Shown here: positions 34,907-44,499 of the stretch, piece by piece
Layout of the letters: each line of letters opens with the position of its first letter
Position numbering within the stretch: the stretch's first letter is position 1
Assembly: GCA_963811705.1 (NCBI GenBank)
Contig: CAWESL010000003.1
Span: 493,382-557,381, forward strand
Reading direction: 5' to 3'
Origin: DATJPR01 sp963811705
GTDB taxonomy: Bacteria; Bacteroidota; Ignavibacteria; UBA10030; UBA6906
Length of the DNA: 64,000 bases
Program-made: the position numbers and the translations under genes
The notes under the pieces: generated by a model
Database searches by the model: none
Told to the model about the DNA's origin: nothing
What the model saw: only the letters and a program-made list of their open reading frames with translations

Positions 34907-36732
34907 GTGTCTTCAGTGGAAAGATATTCCACGTTCCCATCGAAATCCGTCAGGACACAATCCGTGCTGCTCAATGGGCAGATCGTGTTGATCGCGCTGA
35001 TTCCCGCGCGATGCCGCCAGAGGATTTTCCCGGAATCGCCGCGCAACGCAAGGACGAGTCCGTTCTTCGTCCCATAGTAGACCGTCCCGTCCCGTTCGAC
35101 GAGCATGGCCGAATTGATGTCGTAACCAAAACCGCAATTCGTGACCCAGACGGAGCGACAGGTATCGGCGTTCGCGTCGATTGCAACAATCGAATCGCGC
35201 ATCGTTCGAACGTAGATCCGGGAGCCGTCCAGCGATCGGCCGATCGATTCCCGCACCTGGAACCGTGCGCTGCGCCAAAGAGTCCTCCCCGTCGACGCGT
35301 CGATTGCGGTCATCACGCGGTCCGGTGCCACGATGAAGACCTTCCCTCTCGATTCCACCGGCCAACAGGCGGCCGGCGAATACAGAATTCCCGGTCGTCC
35401 ACCCTCCCAAACCCACAGGGTACGGCCGGTCCGAGCATCCAGTGCGTGGAGTTTTTCGTCCCAGGCACCGAACACGACACGGCCATCGGCAACGAGCGGC
35501 CGGGTCTCCACAAATCCGTGCAAGCTGTCGGATGTCCACAGGACGGATCCATCCGAGAGATTCAGCGCCCGAAAGACTCTGTCGCTTCCGCCGATAACGA
35601 TGGTATCATGGTACGCCGCTGGAACGCCGAGGACGGCGGCGCGCGTTGGCGTCCTCCAGAGGAATCTCCCAGTGCTGATGCTCAGACAATAGACGCCCCC
35701 ATCGGCAGATCCGAATACCACACGATGATCCACGACCAGGGGTCGGTCGCAGACGGGACCACGCGAATGATATGACCAGAGGGGGAGACCAGTCCGAATA
35801 TTCAGCGCGGTCACTGCTCCCGAAGCGTCTCCAACGATGATCGAAGAATCCCCTTCGCCGGGAGGGGCAACAATAGTGGACGGGCCGGTCCAATGCCAGC
35901 GGGTTGAGACCCGGGGATAGCGTGCGTTCACGGAAAAGTCGGGCCGGGGATATGCCAGGCTGGTGTCGTAAGGAATATCCGGCCGGATCTTTCCGCGATA
36001 CCACACCCGGTCCGGTCCAATGCCGTCGTTGTGTTCCTCCGCAACAACGGAGTCCCCCGAGATGCTCATGACCGTGAACCCCGCGGACGGGTGTCCTGCC
36101 CGGAGATTCGATCGCCCCATCAGACCGGGGATCCCTTCAAAGTCCTCAATCACGTTGGCATGACCATGTCCCACAAGGGCCATTTTCGTATTGTATCGTT
36201 TGAGACGAGTCGTTACCGCGAACCAGTTCGTGATGCTTGAATCGAGGGGATAATGTGTCACGAAGATCAGCGGTTTGTGGGCTGCCGGCATCGCCGCGAG
36301 AACGGAATCGAGCCACCGCAAATCCTCCGGGGCAAAATGCCCGTCTGCCATCCTGAGCCGCGGGCCCTCATGCATACCGATGAACCGGAACGGACCGGCA
36401 TCGAAGACAAACCGATCGCTCCCCCAGAGACGCGGGAACGTCATGCAGCCGGATTCCGACCACTTGGTGTCGTGGTTGCCCGGGATGATGTGCACGGGAA
36501 TGTGAATGCTGTCGAGCAGTCGCTTCGCCGTCCTGAGCTGTTCATCGGACCCGAATTCCGTCACATCACCCGAGACAATCACAAACTGCAGCGCCGGATT
36601 CGCGTTGATGTCGCGAACGGAAGCGCGGAGGTCCTCCTCTCCTGTGACCGATCCGACGTGCGTATCAGAAAGCCAGGCGAACGTGACAGTTGGGGACTGA
36701 AGGAGAAAAAGGAGACTGAGGCAGGCAATCAT
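34888..36732 (-). CDS. Metallophosphoesterase fused to a PQQ-like beta-propeller
   Basis: 614 residues. Hydrophobic start (MIACLSLLFLLQS), weak as a signal peptide. The calcineurin-like phosphoesterase domain covers roughly 15-260: DTH (23-25), GDVTEFG (55-61), GNHD (85-88), VTHYPLD, GHGHAN. From about 290 onward there are repeated blades of the quinoprotein type: GDASGAVTALNIRTGLPLWSY, ADGGVYCLSISTGRFLWRTP, VFRALNLSDGSVLWTSD, KLHALDARTGRTLWVWEG, VMTAIDASTGRTLWRSA, GLVALALRGDSGKILWRH-like. Probably exported; a phosphatase that binds a polymer or envelope partner is a guess. Overlaps ypdA. Confidence 0.9.
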   Translation of the reverse strand: MIACLSLLFLLQSPTVTFAWLSDTHVGSVTGEEDLRASVRDINANPALQFVIVSGDVTEFGSDEQLRTAKRLLDSIHIPVHIIPGNHDTKWSESGCMTFPRLWGSDRFVFDAGPFRFIGMHEGPRLRMADGHFAPEDLRWLDSVLAAMPAAHKPLIFVTHYPLDSSITNWFAVTTRLKRYNTKMALVGHGHANVIEDFEGIPGLMGRSNLRAGHPSAGFTVMSISGDSVVAEEHNDGIGPDRVWYRGKIRPDIPYDTSLAYPRPDFSVNARYPRVSTRWHWTGPSTIVAPPGEGDSSIIVGDASGAVTALNIRTGLPLWSYHSRGPVCDRPLVVDHRVVFGSADGGVYCLSISTGRFLWRTPTRAAVLGVPAAYHDTIVIGGSDRVFRALNLSDGSVLWTSDSLHGFVETRPLVADGRVVFGAWDEKLHALDARTGRTLWVWEGGRPGILYSPAACWPVESRGKVFIVAPDRVMTAIDASTGRTLWRSARFQVRESIGRSLDGSRIYVRTMRDSIVAIDANADTCRSVWVTNCGFGYDINSAMLVERDGTVYYGTKNGLVLALRGDSGKILWRHRAGISAINTICPLSSTDCVLTDFDGNVEYLSTEDTWKTTK

Positions 36733-36763
36733 ACCGTTCTGGTCTTGTGAGGCAACCGTGAGG

Positions 36764-37390
36764 TCACGTGTGGATCAGTTCGTTCCTTTCGAGCATGGCA
36801 ATGAACTTACTGATCCGGCGCTCCCGCGTCTCTGGTTTTTTCGCGGTCTGAATTCGAAACAGGATGGCGTACCGGTTCACGCTATTCAGCGTGGTGAAAA
36901 ACGATTTCGCTTTCGGACTCTTCCGTAACGCCGCTTCGAGGTCCCGGGGCACGACAACGGTCTTTTGTGATGCATACGCCGAATCCCACCGACCGTCCTT
37001 CCTGGCTGCGTCAACGGCCTTCAAACCGGGAGCCCGCATCCGGCCGTTCTTCATCAACAATTCAGCTTTCCCGCGATTGATTTTTGACCAGATGCTGCGC
37101 TTTCCTCTCGGCGTAAATTTCTGCAGCCACCACGAATCGTCACACTTCTGCTTCTGTCCATCGATCCACCCGTAGCAGAGGGCGGCCTCGAGCGCCTCGC
37201 GGTAGCTCACGGACGCCGCACCAGACGCATTCTTCGCGATCGACACCCATACGCCTTTTGACGAGCGGTGGTTGGCACCGAGCCAACGGGTCCATTCGTT
37301 CTGGTCCCTGAAACGTTTGATGGGAAGGGTTGCACTCTCATGCTTTGAGGATTTCGCCACGGCATTTTTCGCGCGATGATTCTTGTTCAC
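36764..37390 (-). CDS. YdeI/OmpD-associated family protein
   Basis: 208 residues. RFRDQNEWTRWLGANHRSSKGVWV, SYREALEAALCYGWIDGQKQ, DDSWWLQKFTPRGKRSIWSKIN and the C-terminal RERRISKFIAMLERNE are the family markers. Members are annotated as bacteriocin-protection (YdeI-like) proteins, mostly without known mechanism. It stands alone downstream of the DUF2059 relic, on the same strand. The basic 25-residue N-terminal extension may not be translated. Confidence 0.85.
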   Translation of the reverse strand: MNKNHRAKNAVAKSSKHESATLPIKRFRDQNEWTRWLGANHRSSKGVWVSIAKNASGAASVSYREALEAALCYGWIDGQKQKCDDSWWLQKFTPRGKRSIWSKINRGKAELLMKNGRMRAPGLKAVDAARKDGRWDSAYASQKTVVVPRDLEAALRKSPKAKSFFTTLNSVNRYAILFRIQTAKKPETRERRISKFIAMLERNELIHT

Positions 37391-37425
37391 AGTGTCATAA
37401 CACTGCAGTCGATGAAAAAATTCAC

Positions 37426-37767
37426 CTAACGAATCGATTCTGAATACTCAGAGAGATGCTCGTTGACGGCGCCCAGATCGAGGTCAGCGCCCCGTTTCAT
37501 GAGGATGGGGAGTTTTGCCGCGGCTTTCCGTCCGACGTCGGTCCTGCAGAATGCGACCATCTCCCGGAGCTCGGGTTCGGTGAAGTCTCCGACGGAGATC
37601 TTCGTGGGCCGCGAGAGAAATATCCACGGCCTGCTGGAGGGCCCGCTCGATCTCCAGGGCACGGAGAATCTCCGTCGAAGCCTCCGTGTGTGAGCTGTGG
37701 GTCCGGGCGAGACTCGGTGTCACCAGTGCTGCGACGAGAACGAGCGCCCAAAAATTTTTAGCCGCAC
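37426..37767 (-). pseudogene. DUF2059-type exported protein, broken by frameshifts
   Basis: Two frames together make a recognisable protein. One holds a signal peptide (NFWALVLVAALVTPSLAR) and the helix TEILRALEIERALQQAVDIS. About 40 codons later the homology continues in another frame with FTEPELREMVAFCRTDVGRKAAAKLP, the DUF2059 C-terminal core. A GTG at 37767 would give the natural start (VRLKNFW...) only if one base were added to the A5T5 tract. A second shift lies near 37600. The middle is also shorter than expected. Either a decayed gene or assembly indels. Confidence 0.65.
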
Positions 37768-37802
37768 GCTCTCCCTCGAAAGTTCTCGCACCATGGTTGG
37801 GA

Positions 37803-40517
37803 TCAGTCGTGCTGTAGCCAGGAAGCCGGGACCGGTTGCCGCTGCATTCCCGGCGGGGAAACTTCGACGGAAAGCGCCATTCCCCCCGTGCCCTGGAAAA
37901 AGAGGAGCTGGACCCGATGGCATCCTGAATCCAGGAGCGCGTACCCGCTTTTCTCCCTTGCCGAGTGCGATCCATCGTTGTCCAGAATTTCGGTGCCGTC
38001 GATGAGCAACCTGCTCCCGTCGTCGGAGGTCACGTAAAACCTGTAATACCCCTCGTGCGGCGCGTTGAGGTAGCCGTCAAAAACCACACCCCAATTCTCG
38101 TCCCGGTGTTTGAACGCCTTCAGGTCCCAGGTGCCAGCCACCCCGTTCGTTACCGGTTTCAGCGACGAGAACACCGGCAACGCGTCCCATGATCCTTCGT
38201 AGTAGGAGTACGAGAGTCCGTTTGACGCCGGGCGGTTTCGAAGGGAGGGAAGACGGTGGAGAACCATGAGTGAGGAGGTGGAGACGAAGCTCGGCGTCGC
38301 CCCGCGGGAAAAGGCCCCCGATTTCACTGTCGCAGAGTGCGTGAGCAGCAATGAACCATGATAGACGGGCGACTCGTCGGTGGGGTCCGATCCGTCGAGA
38401 GTGTAACGGATGATGGATGCTCCCGATTCGCGGTGGAATCGGATTCGCAGCGAGTCCTCGCCAAAGGGCTCATTCGTCGAGCACTCCGCCTCCGGCAGTC
38501 GACCCGTGACAGCTTCATAGTTGCCGTCGAGCGGAAAGATGCTCAACCGGAGTTCCGTACAACCATAGGGTACGAGCGTGATCGTGTCGATTGCCGCTGA
38601 GAGTCGCTCCCGCAATGTGGATCGGCGAGGAAGGTGCGGGGTAAACCTTCCACCCGGCGATTGCGGGTTCGAATCGAGTGTCCATTGATTCACGAGACGC
38701 GCGGGCACCCGGAGGGCGACAGGCGCGTTTTTTTCCTCCCACGGAAATCCGGCATTCCTCTTCGTTACGACCTGAATCGAGCGATCGAGATTGCTGTCGG
38801 CAATCGAGAGTGCATAATTCCAATGGCCTTCGGGTTCCATATTCCATGCGGGGAAGTCAGCAGTGCTCCGTCGATCGAGCGAATCAACCTGCTGCGTGTG
38901 CGGGATCGCAAGAGCGAAAACGAGAGGGCCCCGTTCGAGCGCCACCCCGCCTTCGGGCCAGGATGATGCGCGAATGGACATCGGCAACTTCACGGTCACA
39001 ACATCGCCGTTCCGGAATGTCCTCTCCACCCGATGATATTGCCCCGACGCCGGCCGGAGTGAATCAACGGCGATCCCCTGTCGGACAACGATTTGGGGAG
39101 TGGCGCACCAGGCCGGAATACGGACGATAAGCGGAAACCGCTCTTCTTTCCGGGCATGCACCGTGAACCGGATTTCATCGTCAAACGGGTACGATGTCTC
39201 CTCGACGATCGAGACGCTGTCGCCCCCGGTCCCAAAAGTGAATTGGGATGGACCGTAAAACGTCGCCACCGGGGCACCGGTACTGTCCAGCATCCACATG
39301 CGCGAAACGAAGTTCGGCATGATTCGGTGAACGTTGCCCGCGCAGCATTCCGTTCCTGGATTCGGCCTGTATGACATCCAGGCAGACCCATGGGAGAATT
39401 CGTTGTGATTGGAGGTGCGATCGGCGACTACCTGATTTGGACAGGAGAAATACTGCAGCGCTTTGAAATCCTTTGTGATCGCCCCGGGGGCCGCATTGAA
39501 ACAGGCGCGTTCGATCTTGTCGGCGTATTCCGATTTTCCCGTTGCCATAAGAAGGTAGCCAAGCGCCCACGTGTAGTCGGCGATATCGCATGTCTCGTGG
39601 CTTTCGAGGGGGTCGATGCCGCGCATCCCTTCTGTTGAGCTCAGAACGCCATCGAGCAGCATATAGTACCGATCCACTTTCTGGTACGCGTGTTCGACAG
39701 CGGAAAGGTACTCGGGCTTCCCCGTGTAAAGGTAGAGGACCGCCGCCAGTTTCGCCGTTTCATTGAACGTCACGCCATGGAAACCGTCCATCCGATCGTC
39801 GGACCGCATGCGGTCCAGGGTCGTCACTTCGGAGGACACCCGGTTATACCCCGCATAACTTTCTTCTGCCATCGTGAGCAGTGCCGGATCGTGCGTCTGC
39901 GCATATGTCCACAGCATGATTTCAACATTCACAACGTTTCGATGCGAAGTATACGGATCTGTTTTTGAAAGATAATTGCGGCGGAGCGCATCGACGATGC
40001 GAGATTCTCGTGTCGCTTCGTATCGTGCCATCATGGCGCGAAAGAAAACGACGTGGGGCCACCGGCTCAAGGCGGAGTGCGGCTTGAGAAATTTCGGACC
40101 AAGATAGCCGTCAGGGTCGGCATGATCGAGAACATAATCCACCTGCCGGGATGCTTTCGCAACCAGGAACGTATCCCGGAGAAGTTCCCCGGTGCGCATC
40201 ATTCCGTCGACCCAGTAGGCATATTGTTCGTATGCGGTCCATCCGAATTTCTCCATCGTGGTGCCGTCCCAACCCGCGGTGTTGAACGGATATCCCGCAT
40301 CTTCGAGATGCCCGGTCAGGCCATCGCGTTGGCGGACCAGGTATTGGCGAAGCCAGCCATCCGGGGAAATGGAGGCAAGTGGTGCTTCTTCCAGAGCGCC
40401 GTAGTACGGCAGTCGTTCGGCACGCTGTTGCGCTCGTGTCGGAAGGGCGAGCACGAGGAACAACAGGAACACGAAAATGGGCGCGATGGCGCGTTGCATT
40501 CTTCGGAGAATGGGCAT
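37803..40517 (-). CDS. Secreted GH127 beta-L-arabinofuranosidase with CBM-like C-terminal domains
   Basis: 904 residues. Signal peptide near the start (APIFVFLLFLVLALPTRAQ). The GH127 (formerly DUF1680) catalytic (alpha/alpha)6 domain spans roughly 30-620. The zinc/catalytic motifs are visible: HETCDIADY (Glu and Cys) and GTECCAGNVHRIMPNF (Cys-Cys, including the expected nucleophile). Then comes a chitobiase C-terminal-like module (IRYTLDGSDPTDESPVYHG) and a PA14-like module (DGYLNAPHEGYYRFYVTSDDGSRLLIDG). It would remove beta-L-arabinofuranose from plant glycans. ATG at 40499 is an alternative start. Confidence 0.93.
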   Translation of the reverse strand: MPILRRMQRAIAPIFVFLLFLVLALPTRAQQRAERLPYYGALEEAPLASISPDGWLRQYLVRQRDGLTGHLEDAGYPFNTAGWDGTTMEKFGWTAYEQYAYWVDGMMRTGELLRDTFLVAKASRQVDYVLDHADPDGYLGPKFLKPHSALSRWPHVVFFRAMMARYEATRESRIVDALRRNYLSKTDPYTSHRNVVNVEIMLWTYAQTHDPALLTMAEESYAGYNRVSSEVTTLDRMRSDDRMDGFHGVTFNETAKLAAVLYLYTGKPEYLSAVEHAYQKVDRYYMLLDGVLSSTEGMRGIDPLESHETCDIADYTWALGYLLMATGKSEYADKIERACFNAAPGAITKDFKALQYFSCPNQVVADRTSNHNEFSHGSAWMSYRPNPGTECCAGNVHRIMPNFVSRMWMLDSTGAPVATFYGPSQFTFGTGGDSVSIVEETSYPFDDEIRFTVHARKEERFPLIVRIPAWCATPQIVVRQGIAVDSLRPASGQYHRVERTFRNGDVVTVKLPMSIRASSWPEGGVALERGPLVFALAIPHTQQVDSLDRRSTADFPAWNMEPEGHWNYALSIADSNLDRSIQVVTKRNAGFPWEEKNAPVALRVPARLVNQWTLDSNPQSPGGRFTPHLPRRSTLRERLSAAIDTITLVPYGCTELRLSIFPLDGNYEAVTGRLPEAECSTNEPFGEDSLRIRFHRESGASIIRYTLDGSDPTDESPVYHGSLLLTHSATVKSGAFSRGATPSFVSTSSLMVLHRLPSLRNRPASNGLSYSYYEGSWDALPVFSSLKPVTNGVAGTWDLKAFKHRDENWGVVFDGYLNAPHEGYYRFYVTSDDGSRLLIDGTEILDNDGSHSAREKSGYALLDSGCHRVQLLFFQGTGGMALSVEVSPPGMQRQPVPASWLQHD

Positions 40518-40633
40518 ACCTCTTGAGCTGATTGGTGAAAAGAAGGTCGGTGCTCGTGTACAGGATAGCGCAATATACGTCAGAGGAAGGAGAAATCCTC
40601 GCCTTCACCGAAGCACAGGGAGTTGAGAGAAGG

Positions 40634-42283
40634 TCACCTGATCATCAGCATCGTTTTCGTCGCCGAATACCCACCTGTCTCAAGTCGATAGAAATATACC
40701 CCGCTTGCCAAACCGGTCCCGTCAAACGTGAAGCTGTGTCTTCCCGCAAGGTATCGGCCGTCTGCAAGCACCGCCACTTCACGACCGAGCAAATCGTACA
40801 CGATCAGCCGTACCTTACTGTCGACTGTCCACTGCCCGCTGATCACTGTTGTCGGATTGAACGGGTTCGGGAAATTCTGCTCCAATTCGAACCGAGGTAT
40901 GCTCGAGGACAGCGGCTCCGGCAGACCCGTTGTCACCACGGCCTGGATCGATGCTCTCATGATGACGATTTCGTAAGGGTTCCACGTTGACATCACAAAG
41001 AAGACCGTCGACGTGCCCAGGAGGCTGTCGCCGGTCGTGAGGCGGGAGATAAAGTAGGGAGAATAGTCTCCGCCTCCATCGGCAAGCCGGTCTTGGCCAC
41101 TGAGGCTGTCGCATGCCGGATGCGTCGCGTTTACGGCGCGGTGTATGAAATAGCAGAAGCCACTGTCCCTCGTCGCATTAAAGACCGTCTGGGGCGCGCT
41201 CCACGGTCCCCAGGGGTGTGGCGCAGAGCGCATATAGATGCCGCGGGGGTTTGCGGGCGTGTTGTTCGCGCTATTATAGAGCATGATCCACGATCGCACA
41301 TACGGGTTCCATTCAACGCCGACTTCCCCGACGTCGTCTGCCACGGTCATCGTTCCCGACGGGTCCGGCAAGGAATCATGAAACACGGGCGTTGCATTCT
41401 TCTCCCCGCGCATGAAGTCGGGGGCTCCATCGGGTTCCACGGCGGAGAGATACTCGATCGCCGTGGAGTCCGCCATTTTCCCCACCGGTTTTCTCGCCAG
41501 GAAGAGCGGGCTCTTGCGGTACATCGTGTCGCCTTCTGCACCCCAGAAATACAAATAGCCATCGCCTCCACTGGCGATAGCACAGAAGATGAACTTTGCA
41601 CCGGGGGCCGTCGAGAAGTTGTAGAGGTAATGAAACGTCCTGGCACTGTCGTCTGACACCGCCACGACCGTGCGGGTCGCTCCGCCGTTGGGGGAGCTCG
41701 TTCCACTGGGCGGATTGCTGAGAAAGTTGTCGGTCCCAAAGATCACGAACATCCTTCCCGCATCGCTGATACCGGACACAGGCGTCTCATTGGTTCGCAG
41801 CGTTATGGCAGGTTGACCGGCAGCATTGAACACAACCGGATTCTTGTATGCCCCGATGGAATCGGTGACAAAATCGAGCTTCAGGAACGGACCCGCTACC
41901 GTGTCGGGAACAAAGGCGATAGCATCGTTGTCGTCGGAAGTGCGCGGCGGATCGGTTTGCCCGTTCGGATGTCCATCGAAGGTCGCAGTCGGGGCCGAAT
42001 CGCCGAACAGGAAGTAGGTTCTCCCTTCGTACTCGAACGAATATCCATTGTCCGTCCTGATGAAGCCATAACGTGATTCCGTCTGGCTCACGGTCGGGAC
42101 GCCATACTCTTTGTCGATCTCTCCTGTGAGCTGGCAGACCTTAGAGGATGTGCCGGCGATGTAGAGAATTTGCGTCGAAGGGGTGGACGTGGTTTGCCCG
42201 GAGGACTGGGGCTTACCGGAGGCCAGGAGGGCCGGATGAACCAGGAGGCACAATATAATAGCCGGGACTAACGATCGCGACAT
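40634..42283 (-). CDS. T9SS cargo protein with DUF4185-like beta-propeller
   Basis: 549 residues. Signal peptide MSRSLVPAIILCLLVHPALLASG. The N-terminal YGFIRTDNGYSFEYEGRTYFLFGDS and later GIYMRSAPHPWGPWSAPQTVFNA are typical of DUF4185 or GH-like five-bladed propellers. The final 80 residues, from ELEQNFPNPFNPTT, are a T9SS type A sorting domain ending SATKTMLMIR. It is therefore secreted through the type IX system and probably surface-attached after PorU cleavage. It sits directly upstream of the GH127 gene on the same strand, so a role in glycan use is likely. Confidence 0.88.
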   Translation of the reverse strand: MSRSLVPAIILCLLVHPALLASGKPQSSGQTTSTPSTQILYIAGTSSKVCQLTGEIDKEYGVPTVSQTESRYGFIRTDNGYSFEYEGRTYFLFGDSAPTATFDGHPNGQTDPPRTSDDNDAIAFVPDTVAGPFLKLDFVTDSIGAYKNPVVFNAAGQPAITLRTNETPVSGISDAGRMFVIFGTDNFLSNPPSGTSSPNGGATRTVVAVSDDSARTFHYLYNFSTAPGAKFIFCAIASGGDGYLYFWGAEGDTMYRKSPLFLARKPVGKMADSTAIEYLSAVEPDGAPDFMRGEKNATPVFHDSLPDPSGTMTVADDVGEVGVEWNPYVRSWIMLYNSANNTPANPRGIYMRSAPHPWGPWSAPQTVFNATRDSGFCYFIHRAVNATHPACDSLSGQDRLADGGGDYSPYFISRLTTGDSLLGTSTVFFVMSTWNPYEIVIMRASIQAVVTTGLPEPLSSSIPRFELEQNFPNPFNPTTVISGQWTVDSKVRLIVYDLLGREVAVLADGRYLAGRHSFTFDGTGLASGVYFYRLETGGYSATKTMLMIR

Positions 42284-42432
42284 GATTCATTGCCCTTGCA
42301 TGCATCTGCCGTTCCGCCGAGGACAGCGGTCAACACGAGGCGGAAGCGGGAGAAGTTGCGCCGTCGGCGTGACTTTCCCGTTTGCCGTCTCGTGGGTGGA
42401 CTAGACATTCGCAAGAACCGCACTTGGCTGGT

Positions 42433-42774
42433 TCATTGGGTCTTGTCGTTGTGCTTCTTCCGGTAGATCTCTCTGCTGACTTTGTTCTGGTCGTGCCTGA
42501 TCTTTGCCCGCTCTTTCGGAGTGACTTTCCCGTCGGCTTTCGCCATCTGTTTCTCTGAGCGGATCGCTTTTTCATCGCTGTGCAGTTTCGCGGCCTCGCG
42601 CTTTGTCAACTCGCCGCTCTTCACCCCCTGGCGAATTCTCGCCCTCTGGTTTCTCTGCCGCTGATTGATCACCGGCGTCTTTGTTTTCGGAGTCTGCTCT
42701 GCAGGGGTATCCTGCGCAAACGCAATCGCCGAGCTTGCGATAAGCAGGGCGACGAAGAGTGTCTTGTGGCGCAT
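42433..42774 (-). CDS. Small exported, highly charged protein
   Basis: 113 residues from the ATG at 42774. Clear signal peptide (KTLFVALLIASSAIAFAQ). The mature part is rich in Lys, Arg and Glu and made of helices: NQRQRNQRARIRQGVKSGEL, TKREAAKLHSDEKAIRSEKQ, KVTPKERAKIRHDQNKVSRE. Two repeats of a heptad-like pattern (ARIRQGVKSGELT, AKADGKVTPKERAKIR) suggest a helical hairpin or coiled coil. Such proteins recur in Bacteroidota with unknown function. Confidence 0.75.
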   Translation of the reverse strand: MRHKTLFVALLIASSAIAFAQDTPAEQTPKTKTPVINQRQRNQRARIRQGVKSGELTKREAAKLHSDEKAIRSEKQMAKADGKVTPKERAKIRHDQNKVSREIYRKKHNDKTQ

Positions 42775-43065
42775 AGGACCTTCCAATGATTGTGTTGGGA
42801 ATAATGGGGCGAATATTCTCGACACGCTCGTCCCTCGATCTCCCTCCACGGCGGGACGGTTGGGAACGCGCATGTCGACGACACAATGCGTACGAGAAGC
42901 CTTCGAGTATATGATGGCGGGAGGAAATAATCAAGTAAAATCTAATAATTTGCTATGGTTTTTGACCAAGAAAGCCGAAACGTGCCCTTCAAATCCAGCA
43001 AACAAATGAACCGCCGGCAAATCGGCGGTGTTAACAGAGCCATACGATTCATTCAGGAGGCATTC

Positions 43066-44499
43066 ATGCAGGACCTGCTTCAAGGGCTTCCCGAATATGT
43101 ACTCCAGTGGCTGGTACAGAAAGGGAAGGACCGGTTGGTCCCGGAAGGTGAGGCCCTTGTTCAACGGGGAGAACAATGTCATTCCCTCTTCATTGTAATC
43201 GACGGCCTCTTTCATTCGACCAATGGGAGGACCGATCACCAGATCGAGCGAATCGCGCCCGGGAACACGATCGGGGAGCTCTCGTTCTTTACGAACGAGA
43301 TCGGGCTTACCACCGTCCACGCCGCCGAACCATCCCGCGTCCTCGAAATTCCGAGGGCGCTGTTGTGGCCGAAACTTGAATACGATCACGCGTACGCCGC
43401 GGATCTCTACAAAGCCGTGATCACATCCCTCGCAGGAAAGTACCATCGACTTTCATCGAAGTATCTTTCGGCTCTTCACAATGAGGCACCGACCGCCGAC
43501 GCTGTTGGACTCGTCCGTGCGACCCTCGAAGAAATCGATCGCTTCAAGTCGCTGATTGTCCGCCTCGACAAGGAATCGATCAAGAAGGGAGACGTATCCG
43601 AGGAGTCCAAGAAAATCTTCCTGGAGCAGGCGATCGGCATGATGCATGCTTTACACCGTACGCTCGGGGGCGATTCCGCCTTGACGGAAAGTGAGAAGGC
43701 ACATCTCGGTACAAGGCTCCAGAATGATATGCTTCCGTATCTTCTGACCACAGCCACCGCGGAGCGCTTCTACTCGAAACCCCGGGGTTATGCGGGAGAC
43801 TACCTCGCGATTCATGGCATCTACAGTAATGCTCCTTCCGGTGCAAGCAGGCTCGGCCCCCTCATTGATCGGATGTTCCTCGAAATGCCCCCATCGATTG
43901 CGGTACGCAACCGTCGAAAAATGCTCGCAGAGGAACTCGTCCGCACCGCACTCCGGATGCCCGATCCCGCCCACGTGATGTGCCTGGCGAGCGGTCCCGC
44001 CACCGAAGTCTTCGACGCGTTCGCGGCCCTGCCTGATAAGACGAAGCTCAAAGTCACCCTTCTGGATATCGATCTGCAGGCCCTGGCATACGTCGAGGAG
44101 CTCCGAAAAGAGTACAACTTGGAGGCGCAGATCGATCTCGTCAACGAAAACCTGATTGCCCTCTTTCTCGGACGGGGGAAAGTCCCGATCCCTTCGCAGG
44201 ACCTCATCTATAGCACCGGGTTGATCGACTATCTCAATGACAAACTGGTCGGAAAGCTCTTGCGGTTCGCCTACGACCATCTCAACCCCGGCGGGAGAGT
44301 CATCCTCGGGAATTTTCACCCCGCTAATCCGGCGAAGGAATTCATGGATCACGTCCTCGAATGGAACCTCATCCATCGAACCGAAGAGGATATGCACCGG
44401 CTATTCCTCGCGTCCCCATTCGGCTCACCGTGCACAAAAATCACCTACGAAGAACTCGGAATCGATCTTTTCGCAGAGTGTGTCAAACCGACGGAGTGA
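43066..44499 (+). CDS. Cyclic-nucleotide-binding domain fused to a SAM methyltransferase-like domain
   Basis: 477 residues from the ATG at 43066, chosen because AGGAGG lies 6 nt upstream. The N-terminal 130 residues are a cNMP-binding/CAP-like sensor (LVPEGEALVQRGEQCHSLFIVIDG, APGNTIGELSFFT). A helical linker follows (SLAGKYHRLSSKYLSALHNE). The C-terminal half is Rossmann-like, with CLASGPATEVFDAFAAL, VTLLDIDLQALAYVEEL and GGRVILGNFHPANPAKEF, resembling class I methyltransferases seen in regulatory proteins of diverse bacteria. It contains no DNA-binding domain. It may sense a second messenger and modify a small molecule or protein. Confidence 0.82.
   Translation: MQDLLQGLPEYVLQWLVQKGKDRLVPEGEALVQRGEQCHSLFIVIDGLFHSTNGRTDHQIERIAPGNTIGELSFFTNEIGLTTVHAAEPSRVLEIPRALLWPKLEYDHAYAADLYKAVITSLAGKYHRLSSKYLSALHNEAPTADAVGLVRATLEEIDRFKSLIVRLDKESIKKGDVSEESKKIFLEQAIGMMHALHRTLGGDSALTESEKAHLGTRLQNDMLPYLLTTATAERFYSKPRGYAGDYLAIHGIYSNAPSGASRLGPLIDRMFLEMPPSIAVRNRRKMLAEELVRTALRMPDPAHVMCLASGPATEVFDAFAALPDKTKLKVTLLDIDLQALAYVEELRKEYNLEAQIDLVNENLIALFLGRGKVPIPSQDLIYSTGLIDYLNDKLVGKLLRFAYDHLNPGGRVILGNFHPANPAKEFMDHVLEWNLIHRTEEDMHRLFLASPFGSPCTKITYEELGIDLFAECVKPTE

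Noticed and set aside
37720..37923. 67-codon minus-strand frame overlapping the end of the GH127 gene
   Set aside because: It overlaps the coding 3' end of GH127 in another frame and lacks any recognisable feature.
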